Below are positions 1 through 10,158 of a DNA stretch of 64,000 nt, in pieces. The notes beneath the pieces were generated by a model that had not been told where the DNA came from, did not search any database, and saw nothing but the letters and a program-made list of their open reading frames with translations. Each line of letters starts with the position of its first letter. Position 1 is the stretch's first letter. The DNA is taken from positions 2,259,501 to 2,323,500 of the forward strand of contig JADJWQ010000006.1 of NCBI GenBank assembly GCA_016716265.1, in the 5' to 3' direction. The stretch comes from Planctomycetota bacterium. Its GTDB lineage: Bacteria > Planctomycetota > UBA1135 > UBA2386. The position numbers were made by a program, and so were the translations under genes.

Positions 1-1377
1 CATCCGCGCGAACGCGCGCAGCAGCGACGACACGCAGCGCGACAGAGCCATCGGCGCACCGACGATGCGGACCGCCGGAGTCGCGTCAGGCGGAAACCAG
101 GGGTCGGGCAACGCGGCCGGCTCGACCGCCGCGTGCGCGGCGTCCGTCGCGTCGTCCGCGAGCGCCGTCGTCGCGACGCCGAGCACGAACGGCAACCAGA
201 TCGACGGGTCGAGCACCGGCAGACGCACGACGCGCGACGTGAACAGGTCGAGCATCGCGGCGGTGCGCGCCTCGCTCGTCACGTGCAGCAGCGCCGGGCG
301 GTCGAGGCGCGCGGGCGCGGCGAGCACGCCGGCCGCCGCCGCGCCCCAGTCGACGACCCGGAAGTCGCCCGGACGGCTCGGTGGACAGCTCTCGTCGAGC
401 CAGTTCTCGGCCGACAGCCACACCACCTGCCGGGTGTCGCCGCGCCCGCAGCTCGACCACGGCTCGCCACGGTCGGGCGCGGCGACGTCGACGCCGGCGG
501 GCGCCGCGGACGGGTCGACGCACACCGACCACGGCTCGCTGCGGCGCCGCATCCGGCGTCGCTCGAGCGAGTCGAGCGCCTGCTTGCGCCGCGCGAGCCG
601 CAGTTCGAGCGCGCGTCCCTGCAGGCTGTTGCCGTGCCAGCGGTAGCGGTACAGCGGCCGCGGATCGCCGAGATGCTCGATGCGGAACGCCGCGCCGAGC
701 CGCATCCAGTAGTCCTGGTCCTCGACCCCCATCGCACCGGTCCAATCGCCCACACAGCGGGCGACGAAACCTCGGTACAGGAAGCAGGGCCCGATCGGCC
801 GGCCGCGGCGCACCGCCATTCCGTGCAGCCGCCGCAGGGACAGCGGGCCGAACCGCCAGCCGCGGCGAGTCCGGGGGGCCGGGTCGGGACCGACCGGGTG
901 CCCGGTCTCGTCGACCGCGCGGAACGCGCCATGGACCATCGCGACGTCGGTGCGCGCATCGAGGAACGACGCCAGCCGGCCGAGCATCTCGGGCTCCAGG
1001 ATGTCGTCGGCCGAGATCCACGTGAGCCGCGAGCCGGTCGCGAACCGGAAGCCGGCGCTGAGAGCGAGCGGCAGCCCGCGGTGCGGCTGGCGCAGCAGGC
1101 GCACCCGCGGATCGGCCGCGTAGTGCTGCAGGACGCCGTCGACACCGTCGGTCGACCCGTCGTCGACGACGATCAGCTCGAGGTCGACTCCCTGCTGGGC
1201 GAGCACACTGTCGATCGCCTCGCGCAGCAGCTGCGCCTGGTCCTTGATCGGCAGCACGACCGACACCCGGCCCGACACGGCGAGCGGCGGGTAGTCGGGC
1301 GGCAGCGTCGTGCAGCGGCGCCGTCGCGCGCCCTGGCCCACGCCCTCGACGAAGCCGCGCAAGCGCCGCTGGAACAT
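1..1377 (-). CDS. Family 2 glycosyltransferase, C-terminus cut by window edge
   Basis: The reverse strand is open from about 1377 to base 1 and runs off the left edge. The N-terminal part has a GT-A nucleotide-sugar fold signature: VSVVLPIKDQ, then ELIVVDDGSTDGV (the DDGS motif), then a TWISADDILEPEML segment matching the GT2 DxD/acceptor region. The tail of about 200 residues is not recognised. Family members transfer a sugar from an activated donor, commonly in polysaccharide or glycan assembly. The start is uncertain: ATG at 1377 is used, but the frame stays open upstream and in-frame GTG codons at 1449 and 1488 would add a basic, plausible N-terminus. It is divergent from the glycoside hydrolase gene at 1636. 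Confidence 0.72.
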   Translation of the reverse strand, partial: MFQRRLRGFVEGVGQGARRRRCTTLPPDYPPLAVSGRVSVVLPIKDQAQLLREAIDSVLAQQGVDLELIVVDDGSTDGVDGVLQHYAADPRVRLLRQPHRGLPLALSAGFRFATGSRLTWISADDILEPEMLGRLASFLDARTDVAMVHGAFRAVDETGHPVGPDPAPRTRRGWRFGPLSLRRLHGMAVRRGRPIGPCFLYRGFVARCVGDWTGAMGVEDQDYWMRLGAAFRIEHLGDPRPLYRYRWHGNSLQGRALELRLARRKQALDSLERRRMRRRSEPWSVCVDPSAAPAGVDVAAPDRGEPWSSCGRGDTRQVVWLSAENWLDESCPPSRPGDFRVVDWGAAAAGVLAAPARLDRPALLHVTSEARTAAMLDLFTSRVVRLPVLDPSIWLPFVLGVATTALADDATDAAHAAVEPAALPDPWFPPDATPAVRIVGAPMALSRCVSSLLRAFARM

Positions 1378-1622
1378 CCCACCGAGTCGACCGAACACGG
1401 CGGCCACCGGCCCGCGGGGGTCGCCACGGAGGTACAGCGGCGGGCGCACGGCGAGACCGCCGGCGCGCTTGTGAGCGGCGCGAGACACGAGGGGGCGATG
1501 CGAGACGGGCAGTCGATCGTAGCGAGTCGCTCGCCGCGGTCGACCGAAGTCCAGCGGATCGCGCGCGGCGGTGCCGGCCGCATCGCCACGGCGGCTCGGC
1601 GCCGGCCGCCGGCGGCGGCTGC

Positions 1623-1628
1623 TACTGT
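1623..1628 (+). promoter_or_regulatory. Candidate -10 box (TACTGT) for the glycoside hydrolase gene
   Basis: A TANNNT hexamer lies 7 nt before the ATG at 1636. That spacing puts the transcription start at or next to the start codon, so this mRNA may be leaderless. No Shine-Dalgarno sequence is visible. Similar GCTAnnnT motifs precede other starts in the window, for example TACCAT at 31462 and TATCCT at 45478. Confidence 0.35.
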
Positions 1629-1635
1629 GGGCGGC

Positions 1636-3066
1636 ATGCGCAGATACCTTCTCGCCGCAGCGCTGGTCGCGGGCGCGCTGGCCACCGTCGCGGCCCAGGA
1701 GCGACCCGCCGAGCGACGGCTCCGCGGCGTCTGGATCCCGCTGACCGACTGCCGCGCGCTCACGTCCCCCGCCGCGACCGCCGCAGCGATGCAGCGGCTG
1801 GACGAGCTCGGTGTCAACGTCGTGTTCCCGGTCGTGTGGACCCGCGGGTTCCCGCTGTGGCCGAGCGACGCGTTCGAGGACGTCGCCGAGCAGCGCATCC
1901 TGCCCGGCTTCGAGGGACGCGACCCGCTGCGCGATGTCGTCGTCGAGGCCCACCTGCGCGGGATCGAGGTCGTGCCGTGGTTCGAGTACGGGTTCGCGGC
2001 CGGCCACCGCAACGCCCCCGGTGTGCTGCTCGACGTGCACCCGGAGTGGGCGGCGCTCGACGACGCGGGCGCGGTGTTCGAGAAGAACGGGTTCCGCTGG
2101 TCGTGCGCGCACAACCCCGAGGTGCGAGCGCTGCTGCGCGAGCTCGTGTTGGAAGTCGTCCGCAGCTACGACGTCGACGGCGTGCAGGGCGACGATCGGT
2201 TGCCGGCCCTGCCCGCCGACGCGCGACCGAGCCCGCTCGGCGAACGCGAGCTGCACCGCTTCGCGCGGCAGCGCGGGCGCAGCATCGACCTGCGGCTCCG
2301 CGCCGAGCACCTGACCGAGTGGCTCGCCGAGCTGCGCGCGACCGTCCGCGCCGAGGCGCCCGAGCTGCGCTTCGCGATGGCGCCGAGCATCCACGACTGG
2401 GCGCTGCGCAACTACCTGCAGGACGGGCCGGCCTGGGTCGCGCGCGGGCTGACCGATGCGATCGTCCCGCAGACCTACCGCCGCGACCTCGACGCGCTGC
2501 TCGACGTCCTCGACCGCGCCGCCGAGGACTACCCGGTGCGCGGCGCGCAGATCCTCGCGCCGGGTCTGCTGATCCAGTCGGGCTCGTTCGTCGCCCACCC
2601 CGACCTCGTCGTCGCGGCGCTCGAACGCATCCGGGAGCTCGACCTCGGCGGCGAGGTGCTGTTCCACGCCGAGCCGCTGCTCGACGCCGACAGCCCGCTC
2701 GCGGACGCGTTGCTGCGCGGGCCGTGGCGCGAGCGCGCGGTGCTGCCGTGGCACGCGACCGGCTGGCGGCCGCGCGGCGTCGAGCCGGAGGCTACGGCGG
2801 TCGACGGCGGCTTCCGCTACGGACTGCCGGCGCCGGGGGGCACCCGTTGCCGCGTCTACGTCGAGACCGGCGGCGAGCCGCGGGCGGCAGCGCGGGTGAC
2901 GCTGCGCGACGGCGACGGCGAGCGGAGTGTCGACCTCGGTGCCGAGCGGGTCGGCTGGCAGCTCGCCGGCGTCATCGCCGGTCCCGCATCGCTGGCCGTC
3001 GAAGGTCCCCCACGACCGCCGCGCGTCGCGGTGCTCGTCGACCGCCAGCCGTCGCGGGCGCGCTGA
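1636..3066 (+). CDS. Secreted glycoside-hydrolase-like protein (GHL10/DUF187 type)
   Basis: A protein of 476 residues. It starts with a signal peptide (MRRYLLAAALVAGALATVAA, cleavage likely before QERP). The body resembles the GHL10 (YngK-like) TIM-barrel family: RGVWIPLTD at the first strand, 'LDELGVNVVFPVVW', 'GIEVVPWFEYGF', 'NPEVRALLRELVLEVV' and 'DVDGVQGDDR', where acidic catalytic candidates sit. Relatives are exported putative glycosidases, so the likely role is cleavage of an external or envelope polysaccharide; the substrate cannot be told. The ATG at 1636 is chosen because it begins the signal peptide; the frame stays open far upstream but that stretch is antisense to the glycosyltransferase. 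About 100 C-terminal residues look like a separate beta domain. Confidence 0.75.
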   Translation: MRRYLLAAALVAGALATVAAQERPAERRLRGVWIPLTDCRALTSPAATAAAMQRLDELGVNVVFPVVWTRGFPLWPSDAFEDVAEQRILPGFEGRDPLRDVVVEAHLRGIEVVPWFEYGFAAGHRNAPGVLLDVHPEWAALDDAGAVFEKNGFRWSCAHNPEVRALLRELVLEVVRSYDVDGVQGDDRLPALPADARPSPLGERELHRFARQRGRSIDLRLRAEHLTEWLAELRATVRAEAPELRFAMAPSIHDWALRNYLQDGPAWVARGLTDAIVPQTYRRDLDALLDVLDRAAEDYPVRGAQILAPGLLIQSGSFVAHPDLVVAALERIRELDLGGEVLFHAEPLLDADSPLADALLRGPWRERAVLPWHATGWRPRGVEPEATAVDGGFRYGLPAPGGTRCRVYVETGGEPRAAARVTLRDGDGERSVDLGAERVGWQLAGVIAGPASLAVEGPPRPPRVAVLVDRQPSRAR

Positions 3067-3078
3067 CGCCCGTCGCGA

Positions 3079-4470
3079 TCAGCGCTGCCGCTCGAGCACG
3101 ACGAGTCGGCGCTCAGCGGCCTCGCGACGCACGTCGTCCGGCATGCCGTGCACGCGAAAGGTGCCGGCGAGCGCCGCGGCGACCGGCGTCGCCAGCGCGC
3201 GCTGGCCGTCGAGCACGACGTAGGCGCACCGCGGGTCGCGGGCAGCGTCGACGAGCTCGTCGACGCGGAGCGGTCGCGGCGGCGGCGGCGGCTCGCCCGC
3301 CGCGTACAGCGCGCGTCGCACGTCGCCGGTCACGTGCTCGCCGGGCGCGAGGCGACGCGCGAGGTAGGCGCCGACGGTGCGCTCGCCGATCCAGTCCGAC
3401 GGCTGCAGCCGGAGCGACAGCAGCAGACTCGCGAGGCCCGCGACCAGCAGGATCGGCAGGCGGCCACGCGGATCGATCGCGGCGACGCCGCGCGCGGCGA
3501 GCGGCGCCAGGCACGGCAGCCAGGCGACGAAGCTGCCGCGGCCGCCGGCGACCAGCACGAGCGCGCAGCCGAGCCCGACCAGCGACCAGCTCGACGAGCG
3601 CTCGCGACGGCCGGCGACGATGCCGAGCACGGCGAGCGCGCCGAGCACGTGGCACTCGGCCAGGAAGGTCAGCGGCGCGGTCAGCAGCGCTCGCCCGACG
3701 CCCGCGAAGGCGAACGGGTCGGCGCGGCCGCCCATCGGAGCGGGCAGCAGGCCCGGGTCGAGCGCCGGCAGGCCACCAGCGAGCCGGCCGAGCGCGAGCG
3801 CCGCGACCGCGGTGCCGACGCCGGCGAGCGCCGCGAAGCCGGTGCGCCACCGCACCCCGCCGCCCGCGGCGAGCGGCGCGACGAGCACGAGTGCGACGCC
3901 CTCGGCGCGCGTCAGCGTCGCGAGCGCGACGCACGCAGCGACGCCGAGCAACGGGAGCGCCCGGTGCCTCGCCGCGCGGGCCGACGACGCCGCGACCAGG
4001 GCGAGCGCGACCAGGGCGAGCGCGACCAGGAGCTGGAACAGCGGCGCCGAGCCGGCCGCCGCGCCATCGCGCACCGCGAGCGGTGCGACGATCCACAGCA
4101 GCGCGATCGGCCGCTCGCCGACGCCGGACGCGACCGGGCGCGCCAGCCGCACGCACAGTGGGATCGCGACGGCACCGAGGATCGCGGCGAGGAGCTGCGC
4201 GGACCGGAACGCGTCGAAGCCGAGCAGCACCAGCGGTGCGATCGCCGCGGGCCACAGCGGGGCGGCGGGCCGGACGCCAGCGATGTCACCGGGTGCGCCG
4301 CCTCCCCACAGCGGCGTCGCATCGCCCGCGGCGAGGCGCTCCGCCTGCCAGAGCGCATCGACGGCGCGCTCGTCCGGCACGCCGGTCAGCATCGATGCGA
4401 ACACCCGTAGCAGCAGGGCGGCGACCACCGTCAGGAGCACGAAGCGGCGGCCGACCGGACCGTCGATCAC
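3079..4470 (-). CDS. Polytopic membrane protein, GT-C (PMT/ArnT-like) glycosyltransferase candidate
   Basis: A protein of 463 residues from a GTG start at 4470, which overlaps the stop of the upstream gene by 4 bp (GTGA), so the two are translationally coupled. The chain has about ten hydrophobic segments beginning at RFVLLTVVAALLLRV, a loop after the first span containing acidic residues (VPDERAVDALWQAERL), and a soluble C-terminal tail of about 120 residues. This layout matches lipid-linked-sugar-using GT-C enzymes with an acidic first external loop. No residue-level diagnostic motif was found, so the assignment rests on topology. It could serve envelope glycan synthesis with the GT2 and GHL10 genes nearby. 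Confidence 0.55.
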   Translation of the reverse strand: MIDGPVGRRFVLLTVVAALLLRVFASMLTGVPDERAVDALWQAERLAAGDATPLWGGGAPGDIAGVRPAAPLWPAAIAPLVLLGFDAFRSAQLLAAILGAVAIPLCVRLARPVASGVGERPIALLWIVAPLAVRDGAAAGSAPLFQLLVALALVALALVAASSARAARHRALPLLGVAACVALATLTRAEGVALVLVAPLAAGGGVRWRTGFAALAGVGTAVAALALGRLAGGLPALDPGLLPAPMGGRADPFAFAGVGRALLTAPLTFLAECHVLGALAVLGIVAGRRERSSSWSLVGLGCALVLVAGGRGSFVAWLPCLAPLAARGVAAIDPRGRLPILLVAGLASLLLSLRLQPSDWIGERTVGAYLARRLAPGEHVTGDVRRALYAAGEPPPPPRPLRVDELVDAARDPRCAYVVLDGQRALATPVAAALAGTFRVHGMPDDVRREAAERRLVVLERQR

Positions 4471-7400
4471 GGCAGCGCCTCCGCGACGTCGCGGTCCTCG
4501 CCGTCGGCAGCGTAGTTGCCGAGCTCGAACACCAGCGTGCGGTAGTTGCGAACGTCGAGCACCGACATGGTCTGGATCGCGCGCAATGCCGCCAGCTCGC
4601 GGGCGATGTCGTTGCGGGTCGCATAGATGCGCCGGGCGATCTCGAGCCCACGCTGGAACGGCGTGACGCCGTCGGGCAGCGTCGACCACACCCGGACGAC
4701 GTCGCGCAGCTCGTCGTCGCCGTCGAACCAGCTCCGCACGAAGTTGCCACGACCACGCCGGCTGACCCGGCGGTCACCGAGGTCGTCGGCGAGCCAGCGC
4801 ACCACGCGGTGCGGCCGGCCGCCCCGGCACGACCAGGATCCCGCGCGCCGCAGGAAGTGACCCGGCAGGTCGGTCGCCGGATCCTCCATCTGCGCGAGGC
4901 GCTCCTCGAGCCAGCGCTCCGCCCGCAGCAGCGTCCGCAGGTGCTCGCGGTCCGTCATGTACGCGATCGTCACCGCGCGCTCGCCGCGCAGCCGGTCGAT
5001 CTCGTCGCGCGGCTCGCCGAGCACGCCGCGCTCGCCGAGCTGCGCCATCAGCACGTGGAGCTCCTGCACGCGGTCGCGATTGCGGACCGCGAGCCGGCGC
5101 AGCGGCTCACGCTCGCGCTCGCGCAGCTGCAGGAAATCCATGTCGCGCTCGATCTCCGGCTCCGGGTCGAACACGGTGTGGCCGGTCCAGAGCGGCGGTG
5201 CACCGCAGTACTCCGGATCGAACGACACGCGGATCTGCATCGCCTCCAGCAGCGCCGGCGCCCGCATGCGGTGGATCTTGCGGAGCGCGACCGCGAACGG
5301 CGCCCGCCCGCTCTCGTTGACGCGAACCGCCTCCCTCGGGCGCGAGGATCTCGCGAACGACCTCGACCGTGCGGCGCACGGTGAGCCGCACGCCGCTCCA
5401 CAACGCACCGAGCACGTATGCGGGCACGAACAGCAGACGGCCGCGCGACAGGCGATCCTGATAGAAGCGGTACGCATTGAGCGTACGCTGCGATCTCGGC
5501 AGCTCGTGCAACGGCCGCGTGCCGAAGATCTCGCGGATGATGCGCTCGCGATCGAGCAGCACGAGCTTGAGCACCGCACGGCCGAACACGCGCTCGATGT
5601 GCAGTGCGCGCTGCGGATCGTCGCTCAGGAAGTCGAGCGCATTGAACTCGGTCGTGTTGTAGATGCGCGTGCCGCCGGGCTCCTCCATCCGCTCGAGGCG
5701 CCCGAGCAGCGGATGCCGGCGGTGCCACAGCCAGGCGGCGAACGCGGAGCGCTCCTCCGGATCTGCCACCGCCCGCTGCTCGAGCGTCAGGCAGTTCAGG
5801 TTGTAGTCCGTCACCCGCTTGGCGGTCTCGACCGCGACGCTCTCGGTGATGAACCGGAACCACACGTGCGGGCCGCTGAGCAGCCCGCCCTCGCCCGGCG
5901 CGAGCCGCCGGAGCCGCTTCCGCTCGCGTCGCGACCAGCCGAGGTGCGAGTTGCGGATGTTCTCCAGCGACAGGTTGGCGAGTAGCTGCTCGGTGGTCTT
6001 GACGTCGTTCTCGTGCAGCGGCGCGCCGTCGAGGAAGTGCAGGTACAGCAGCGCGACGCGATAGACCTCCGCCTGCAGCGTGTCGTCGTGCAGCTTGACG
6101 AGGTCGAGCACGCCGGTCCGCGACGCGCGGATCTGCTTGCCGATGGCACCGGCGCCCTCCCAGTCGTCCAGCTCGAGGCGGAACACGCGCCGCGACAGGA
6201 ACTGCAGATCACCGTCCTGGCGGCGCCGCTTGACCAGCTCGAGCAGCCCGATGAAGTGTGCCTCGCTGACCAGCTTGAAGGTGTCGGCGGCCTCGCCGGC
6301 GAGCGACTTGAGCCACCGGCCGATGCCGAACAGCACGAGGCACACGCTGCCGAGGATCACCAGCGGCGTGGCGACGAACTTCGTCAACAGCCCGCCGAGC
6401 CAGCTCTCGGCACCGACCAGCGCACGCACGATCGTGAACAGCCCGCCGAACATCAGCAGCCGCACGGCGGGACGCTTGCTGGCCTTGACCAGTGCCGACG
6501 CGACGCGGTCGAGCACCTGCGGCCCGGTCACGATGCCGTGCATGTCGGCGACGTGCAGCGCCCGCTCGCGGGCGCGCTCCAGCAGCAGTGCGACGCGACG
6601 ACCGAGGTCGACGACCCGTTCCTCGGGCGTATCCGCCCGCTCCGGGCTGCGCAGCTGCCGGACCAGCGGCAGCGAGCGCACGATCGGCGCATTGATGATC
6701 CGCGCCACGCGGTCGATGGCGAGCACGTCCTTGCGCGGCAGGAACTGGCCGATCTCCGCCGGCTGCAGACGCCACAGGTATTCGATCGCGTATTCGACCG
6801 GGATATCGCGGTCACCCGGCTCGCCGAGGCGCTGGGCGCGTTCGGCGACCGCCGCTCGCGAGTCACCGAAGCGACCCGCGAGCCGCTCGGCACGCTCGGC
6901 GAGCAGCGGTGCCGCGCTCGCCACCGGCAGCTCGTCGAGCACGACGTGCTCCCGGCGCAGGGCGCGGAAGCACAAGGTGCGGACATCCGGCTCGCCATCG
7001 CTCTCGAGCGGGAGCACGTGGCGCTCGAAGAACACGAAGTTGCGATTGAGCAGCGGCGAGAACCGCTGCACCAGCGCGTCGAGCCCCCTGACGAGGAACA
7101 GCACGAGCCGGACCACGCCGAGGATCGGTCGCAACGCCCGGAAGTAGCGCGCGATCGTGACCACCCGCAGGAACCGCATCAACCGACCGAGGATCGTGAA
7201 GTCCGCCTCGGCCGGGATGTGCACCGCGAAGTACATCGCCGCGGGTATCGCGGGCAGCAGGTCGGTGACGACGTTGCGCAGGAACCACGACCGGCGTGCC
7301 GGCGCGAGCGCGAGCTTGAACAGGAACTCGACGATGAAGTACGTGCAGATCAGCGCGTCGAGCAGCAGCAGCCACTCGCGCTCGCCGATCCGCACCTCGA

Positions 7401-8109
7401 CCGCGAGCAGCACGAACACGGCGATCAGCGCAGCGAAGCTGATCGTCTCCATCAGGACCGCGCCGCGCCGGGTCAGTAGCCGCTCGAGCCTGAGCTGCAG
7501 CGTGCGGTCGCAGGACGCGCGCGCCAGTCGCCGCGCGAGCTTCGCGAACAGCGGGTCACCGGTGCGCTCGCGCAGCGCGACGCACGCGCGCCGCATACCG
7601 TCGATCAGCAGCAGGCGGTGCGTCAGCTCGAGGTCCTCCTCCTCGGTCGCCAGTGCCGCGTAGCGCTCGCCTGCCTCGTAGCGCAGCCGGTCGTCGGCGG
7701 CGTCGATCGCCGCGATGTGCACGTCGACCGCGGCGCGCGCGCGCGCGGCCTCGGCCGGCAGGCCGACATGCTCGAGCTGCGCCGCGATCTCGACGAGGTC
7801 GAACAAGCTCGCTGCGTCGCCGCGCGCCGCGGCCTCGAGGCTTCGCAGCCGGCTGAGCATCGCGGCGCGCTCGGCGCGCTCGGTCGGCGCGCCCAGCGGT
7901 ACCCGGAGCCGCGCGTCGGTGGACTTGCGGGTCAGGTAGGCCAGCTCGTGCCGGTCGAGATCGCTGCCGAGCTCGGTGTCGCCCATCAGCGCCTCCCGCT
8001 GTGCGCGCAGCTGCTCGAGCAGCGCGACCGGCGGCAGGTCGAGATCGCGCAGCAGCGCGCGGAGACGGGTCGTGCCGTCGGCGACGGATGGCGGAGACGT
8101 GCTGGTCAT
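4467..8109 (-). CDS. Large membrane protein with voltage-sensor-like domain; apparent 1-nt frameshift
   Basis: Read as one gene of about 1213 residues interrupted near 5334-5336. The N-terminal piece starts with ATG at 8109 (MTSTSPPSVADG). It has a helical region of about 215 residues, then spans from about residue 220 that resemble an S1-S4 voltage sensor, including an arginine-spaced helix (RLMRFLRVVTIARYFRALRP). A second pair of hydrophobic segments follows around residues 555-605, then a long soluble region. At 5334-5336 the frame must change by one base; the downstream frame (REAVRVNESGRAPFAVALRK onward) is clearly coding and ends at 4467, overlapping the GT-C gene by 4 bp. Removing one G from a GGG run joins the frames. 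No pore selectivity motif was recognised and the family is not identified. Confidence 0.6.
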
Positions 8110-8147
8110 CGGCCCGGACTGCTCCTCGGCGCAGCGCTCAGGACCGC

Positions 8148-8184
8148 ATCGTGGATTCCGTGCGGCCCGCGCAGAATCCACGAT
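8148..8184. terminator. Perfect 11-bp inverted repeat between two leftward genes
   Basis: Arms ATCGTGGATTC (8148-8158) and GAATCCACGAT (8174-8184) flank a 15-nt GC-rich loop. The hairpin lies between the 3' end of the secreted propeller gene (8364) and the start of the voltage-sensor-like gene (8109), both leftward. No T-run follows, so it could be a terminator, an mRNA processing hairpin or an operator for the downstream gene. The rest of the 8110-8363 gap shows nothing else. Confidence 0.4.
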
Positions 8185-8363
8185 GTGGGCTCCCGAGGAA
8201 ACACCGAGCACTCGGCTCGGGGAGCGGCCCACAGGATGCCCCGCACCGGCGGCCGGCCGCACCGCGAGGCCCGTGCGGGGCGTCGATGCCGCGGCCCGGA
8301 CGGCGCGGATCCACCTTCACTGTCCGGCCTCGAACCGGCGCACACCGGGTCGCGTCCCGGATC

Positions 8364-10013
8364 TCACTCCGAGATGCCGACCAGCGCGTTCGACATCGCG
8401 AACCAGAATGGCGCTGCCGTGTCGAGGATCAGGGCCTGGAAGGTGATCTCGAAGCCCGGCGGACCTCCTGTGGGCCAGCTCAGCGGCAACGACAGGCTGC
8501 CGCTGGGCGACAGCGGGAAGGCTCCGAGCGACAGGTCGAGCGCCGGCACGAGCACGCCGCCGAACAGGGGTCGGTCGGCTCGCGAGAGCCCCGCGACGAT
8601 CCAGGACGGTGCGTTCGGCCGACCACGGCTGAGCTCGAGCGACACCGGCCTGCCACTTCGCGGCGTGCCCGTGCCCTCCAGGTGCGGGAGCCCCGCGGTA
8701 CCGGCGAGCGCGCCATGGAGCGACCACCAGACCGCCGACTGGCGATAGTGGAACACGGTGAAGGTGGACTCACCGACCGTGACGATCGAGTCGTCCGACA
8801 ACCGGACGACGCCGAGTCCGCGTACCGAGGTGAAGCTGCCGGCGGCCCACTCCGGCGTGCCGTTCCTCGCGTAGCGCACGGTGACCGTCCGCAGGTAGCT
8901 CGACGAGCCCGACGTCGGTCCCGGGCCACCCTGGCCCGTGACGTAGACCTCGTCGTCGGGGCCGACGGCCAGCGCGTACGGCACTTCGTCGTTGTAGCGA
9001 TGCTGGTCGTGGACGACCGCCCAGAGCCGATTGCCGGCGGGATCGAGCTTCTGCGTGAGCCAGTCCAGGTAACCCCCGGCCGGATTCACGGCGCTGACGA
9101 TCACGATGTCGCCGTGCCCGTCGACCGCGAGTCGCCGCGCACCGGTGCCCGGATACGTGCGCGTCCACAACGGGGTGCCGGCGGCGTCGTACTTCGCGAC
9201 CAGACTTCGGTCGACACCGACACCGCTGGCGGTGCCGGCGACGTAGACCTCGCCGCCCGGACCCAGCGCCAGGTCGGCGCCCGTGCCCATCGCCGGCAAC
9301 GAGCGCGACCACAGCAGGTTGCCCGCAGGGTCGTAGGCGAACGTCTCCATCGTGCCGAGCACGCCGCCGGTGGCGAAGATCGTGCCGTTCGCGTCGATCG
9401 CGAGGCCGCCGGCCTGGCTCTGGTTGAACGGATTGAGCACCGCCGAGCGCGTCCACAGCAAGGCACCGGCGCGCGAGTACTTGCGCGTGACCACCGCGCC
9501 GGCCGTGCGACCGAGGACGACCACGTCTCCATTGCGGTCGGTCGCCACGCGCTGGAGCGAGCCCCAGGTGCTCTGGACGAGGTCCGACCACAGCAGGTTG
9601 CCGGCCGGGTCGTACTTCAACGTCACGAAGCCGTTCGGGGTCTGGCTCGCGCCGGTGACCAGGTAGCCGGCGACGACGACGTCACCGAAGGGATCGACGC
9701 ACAGCCACGCGGCGTGCTCACGGGTGCCGGGGTTGCTGAACTCGGCCTGCCACAGCACGGCACCGTTCGCCGCGAGCTTCGCGGTGACGAGGTGGTAGTT
9801 CGGGTAGTGACCCGTCACGTAAGTCGCGTCGTTGCCGTCCGCAGCGATCATCCGGCCGTGGATCTGGGAGCCGTTGAGGGTCAGCGTGCGCGCCCAGTCC
9901 TCGACGACCTCGCCCTGTGCGCGAGCCACGCCTGCCGCGAGCGCGAGTACCGCGCCGGAGCTCAGCAGCAGCGAGCGGGCGGCGGGGAACGACGACGAGT
10001 CGGGGGTGCGCAT
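8364..10013 (-). CDS. Secreted beta-propeller (SBBP-like repeat) protein
   Basis: A protein of 549 residues. The signal peptide runs to about residue 32 (SLLLSSGAVLALAAGVARAQ). The body holds repeated blades of the form 'YDPAGNLLWSR... VATDRNGDVVVLGRT' with recurring GNLLW/GTPLW and D-G-D-VVV motifs, typical of SBBP or PQQ-like propeller repeats. The last 110 or so residues are a separate beta module (ending ALILDTAAPFWFAMSNALVG) that resembles the end of the secreted protein at 27275. ATG at 10013 is preferred because it sits at the normal distance before the signal peptide; an in-frame upstream ATG exists. Likely exported; ligand unknown. Confidence 0.72.
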   Translation of the reverse strand: MRTPDSSSFPAARSLLLSSGAVLALAAGVARAQGEVVEDWARTLTLNGSQIHGRMIAADGNDATYVTGHYPNYHLVTAKLAANGAVLWQAEFSNPGTREHAAWLCVDPFGDVVVAGYLVTGASQTPNGFVTLKYDPAGNLLWSDLVQSTWGSLQRVATDRNGDVVVLGRTAGAVVTRKYSRAGALLWTRSAVLNPFNQSQAGGLAIDANGTIFATGGVLGTMETFAYDPAGNLLWSRSLPAMGTGADLALGPGGEVYVAGTASGVGVDRSLVAKYDAAGTPLWTRTYPGTGARRLAVDGHGDIVIVSAVNPAGGYLDWLTQKLDPAGNRLWAVVHDQHRYNDEVPYALAVGPDDEVYVTGQGGPGPTSGSSSYLRTVTVRYARNGTPEWAAGSFTSVRGLGVVRLSDDSIVTVGESTFTVFHYRQSAVWWSLHGALAGTAGLPHLEGTGTPRSGRPVSLELSRGRPNAPSWIVAGLSRADRPLFGGVLVPALDLSLGAFPLSPSGSLSLPLSWPTGGPPGFEITFQALILDTAAPFWFAMSNALVGISE

Positions 10014-10158
10014 GGGTGGGATCGCCGGCATCATCCCGCTGCGGCCAGTGGCCGGGCAACTCCACCCCCGCGAGCCGGGCGCGCCCGGGTTCCCGCTTCG
10101 GTGGCACGACCGGCAGTCGGTCGCGATCGGAACCTCCGCGAGCGCAGCCGCCCCTGCC

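Noticed and set aside
133..1635. Long N-terminal extension of the glycoside hydrolase frame
   Set aside because: The stretch is antisense to the GT2 gene and has no protein features; the signal peptide begins at 1636.
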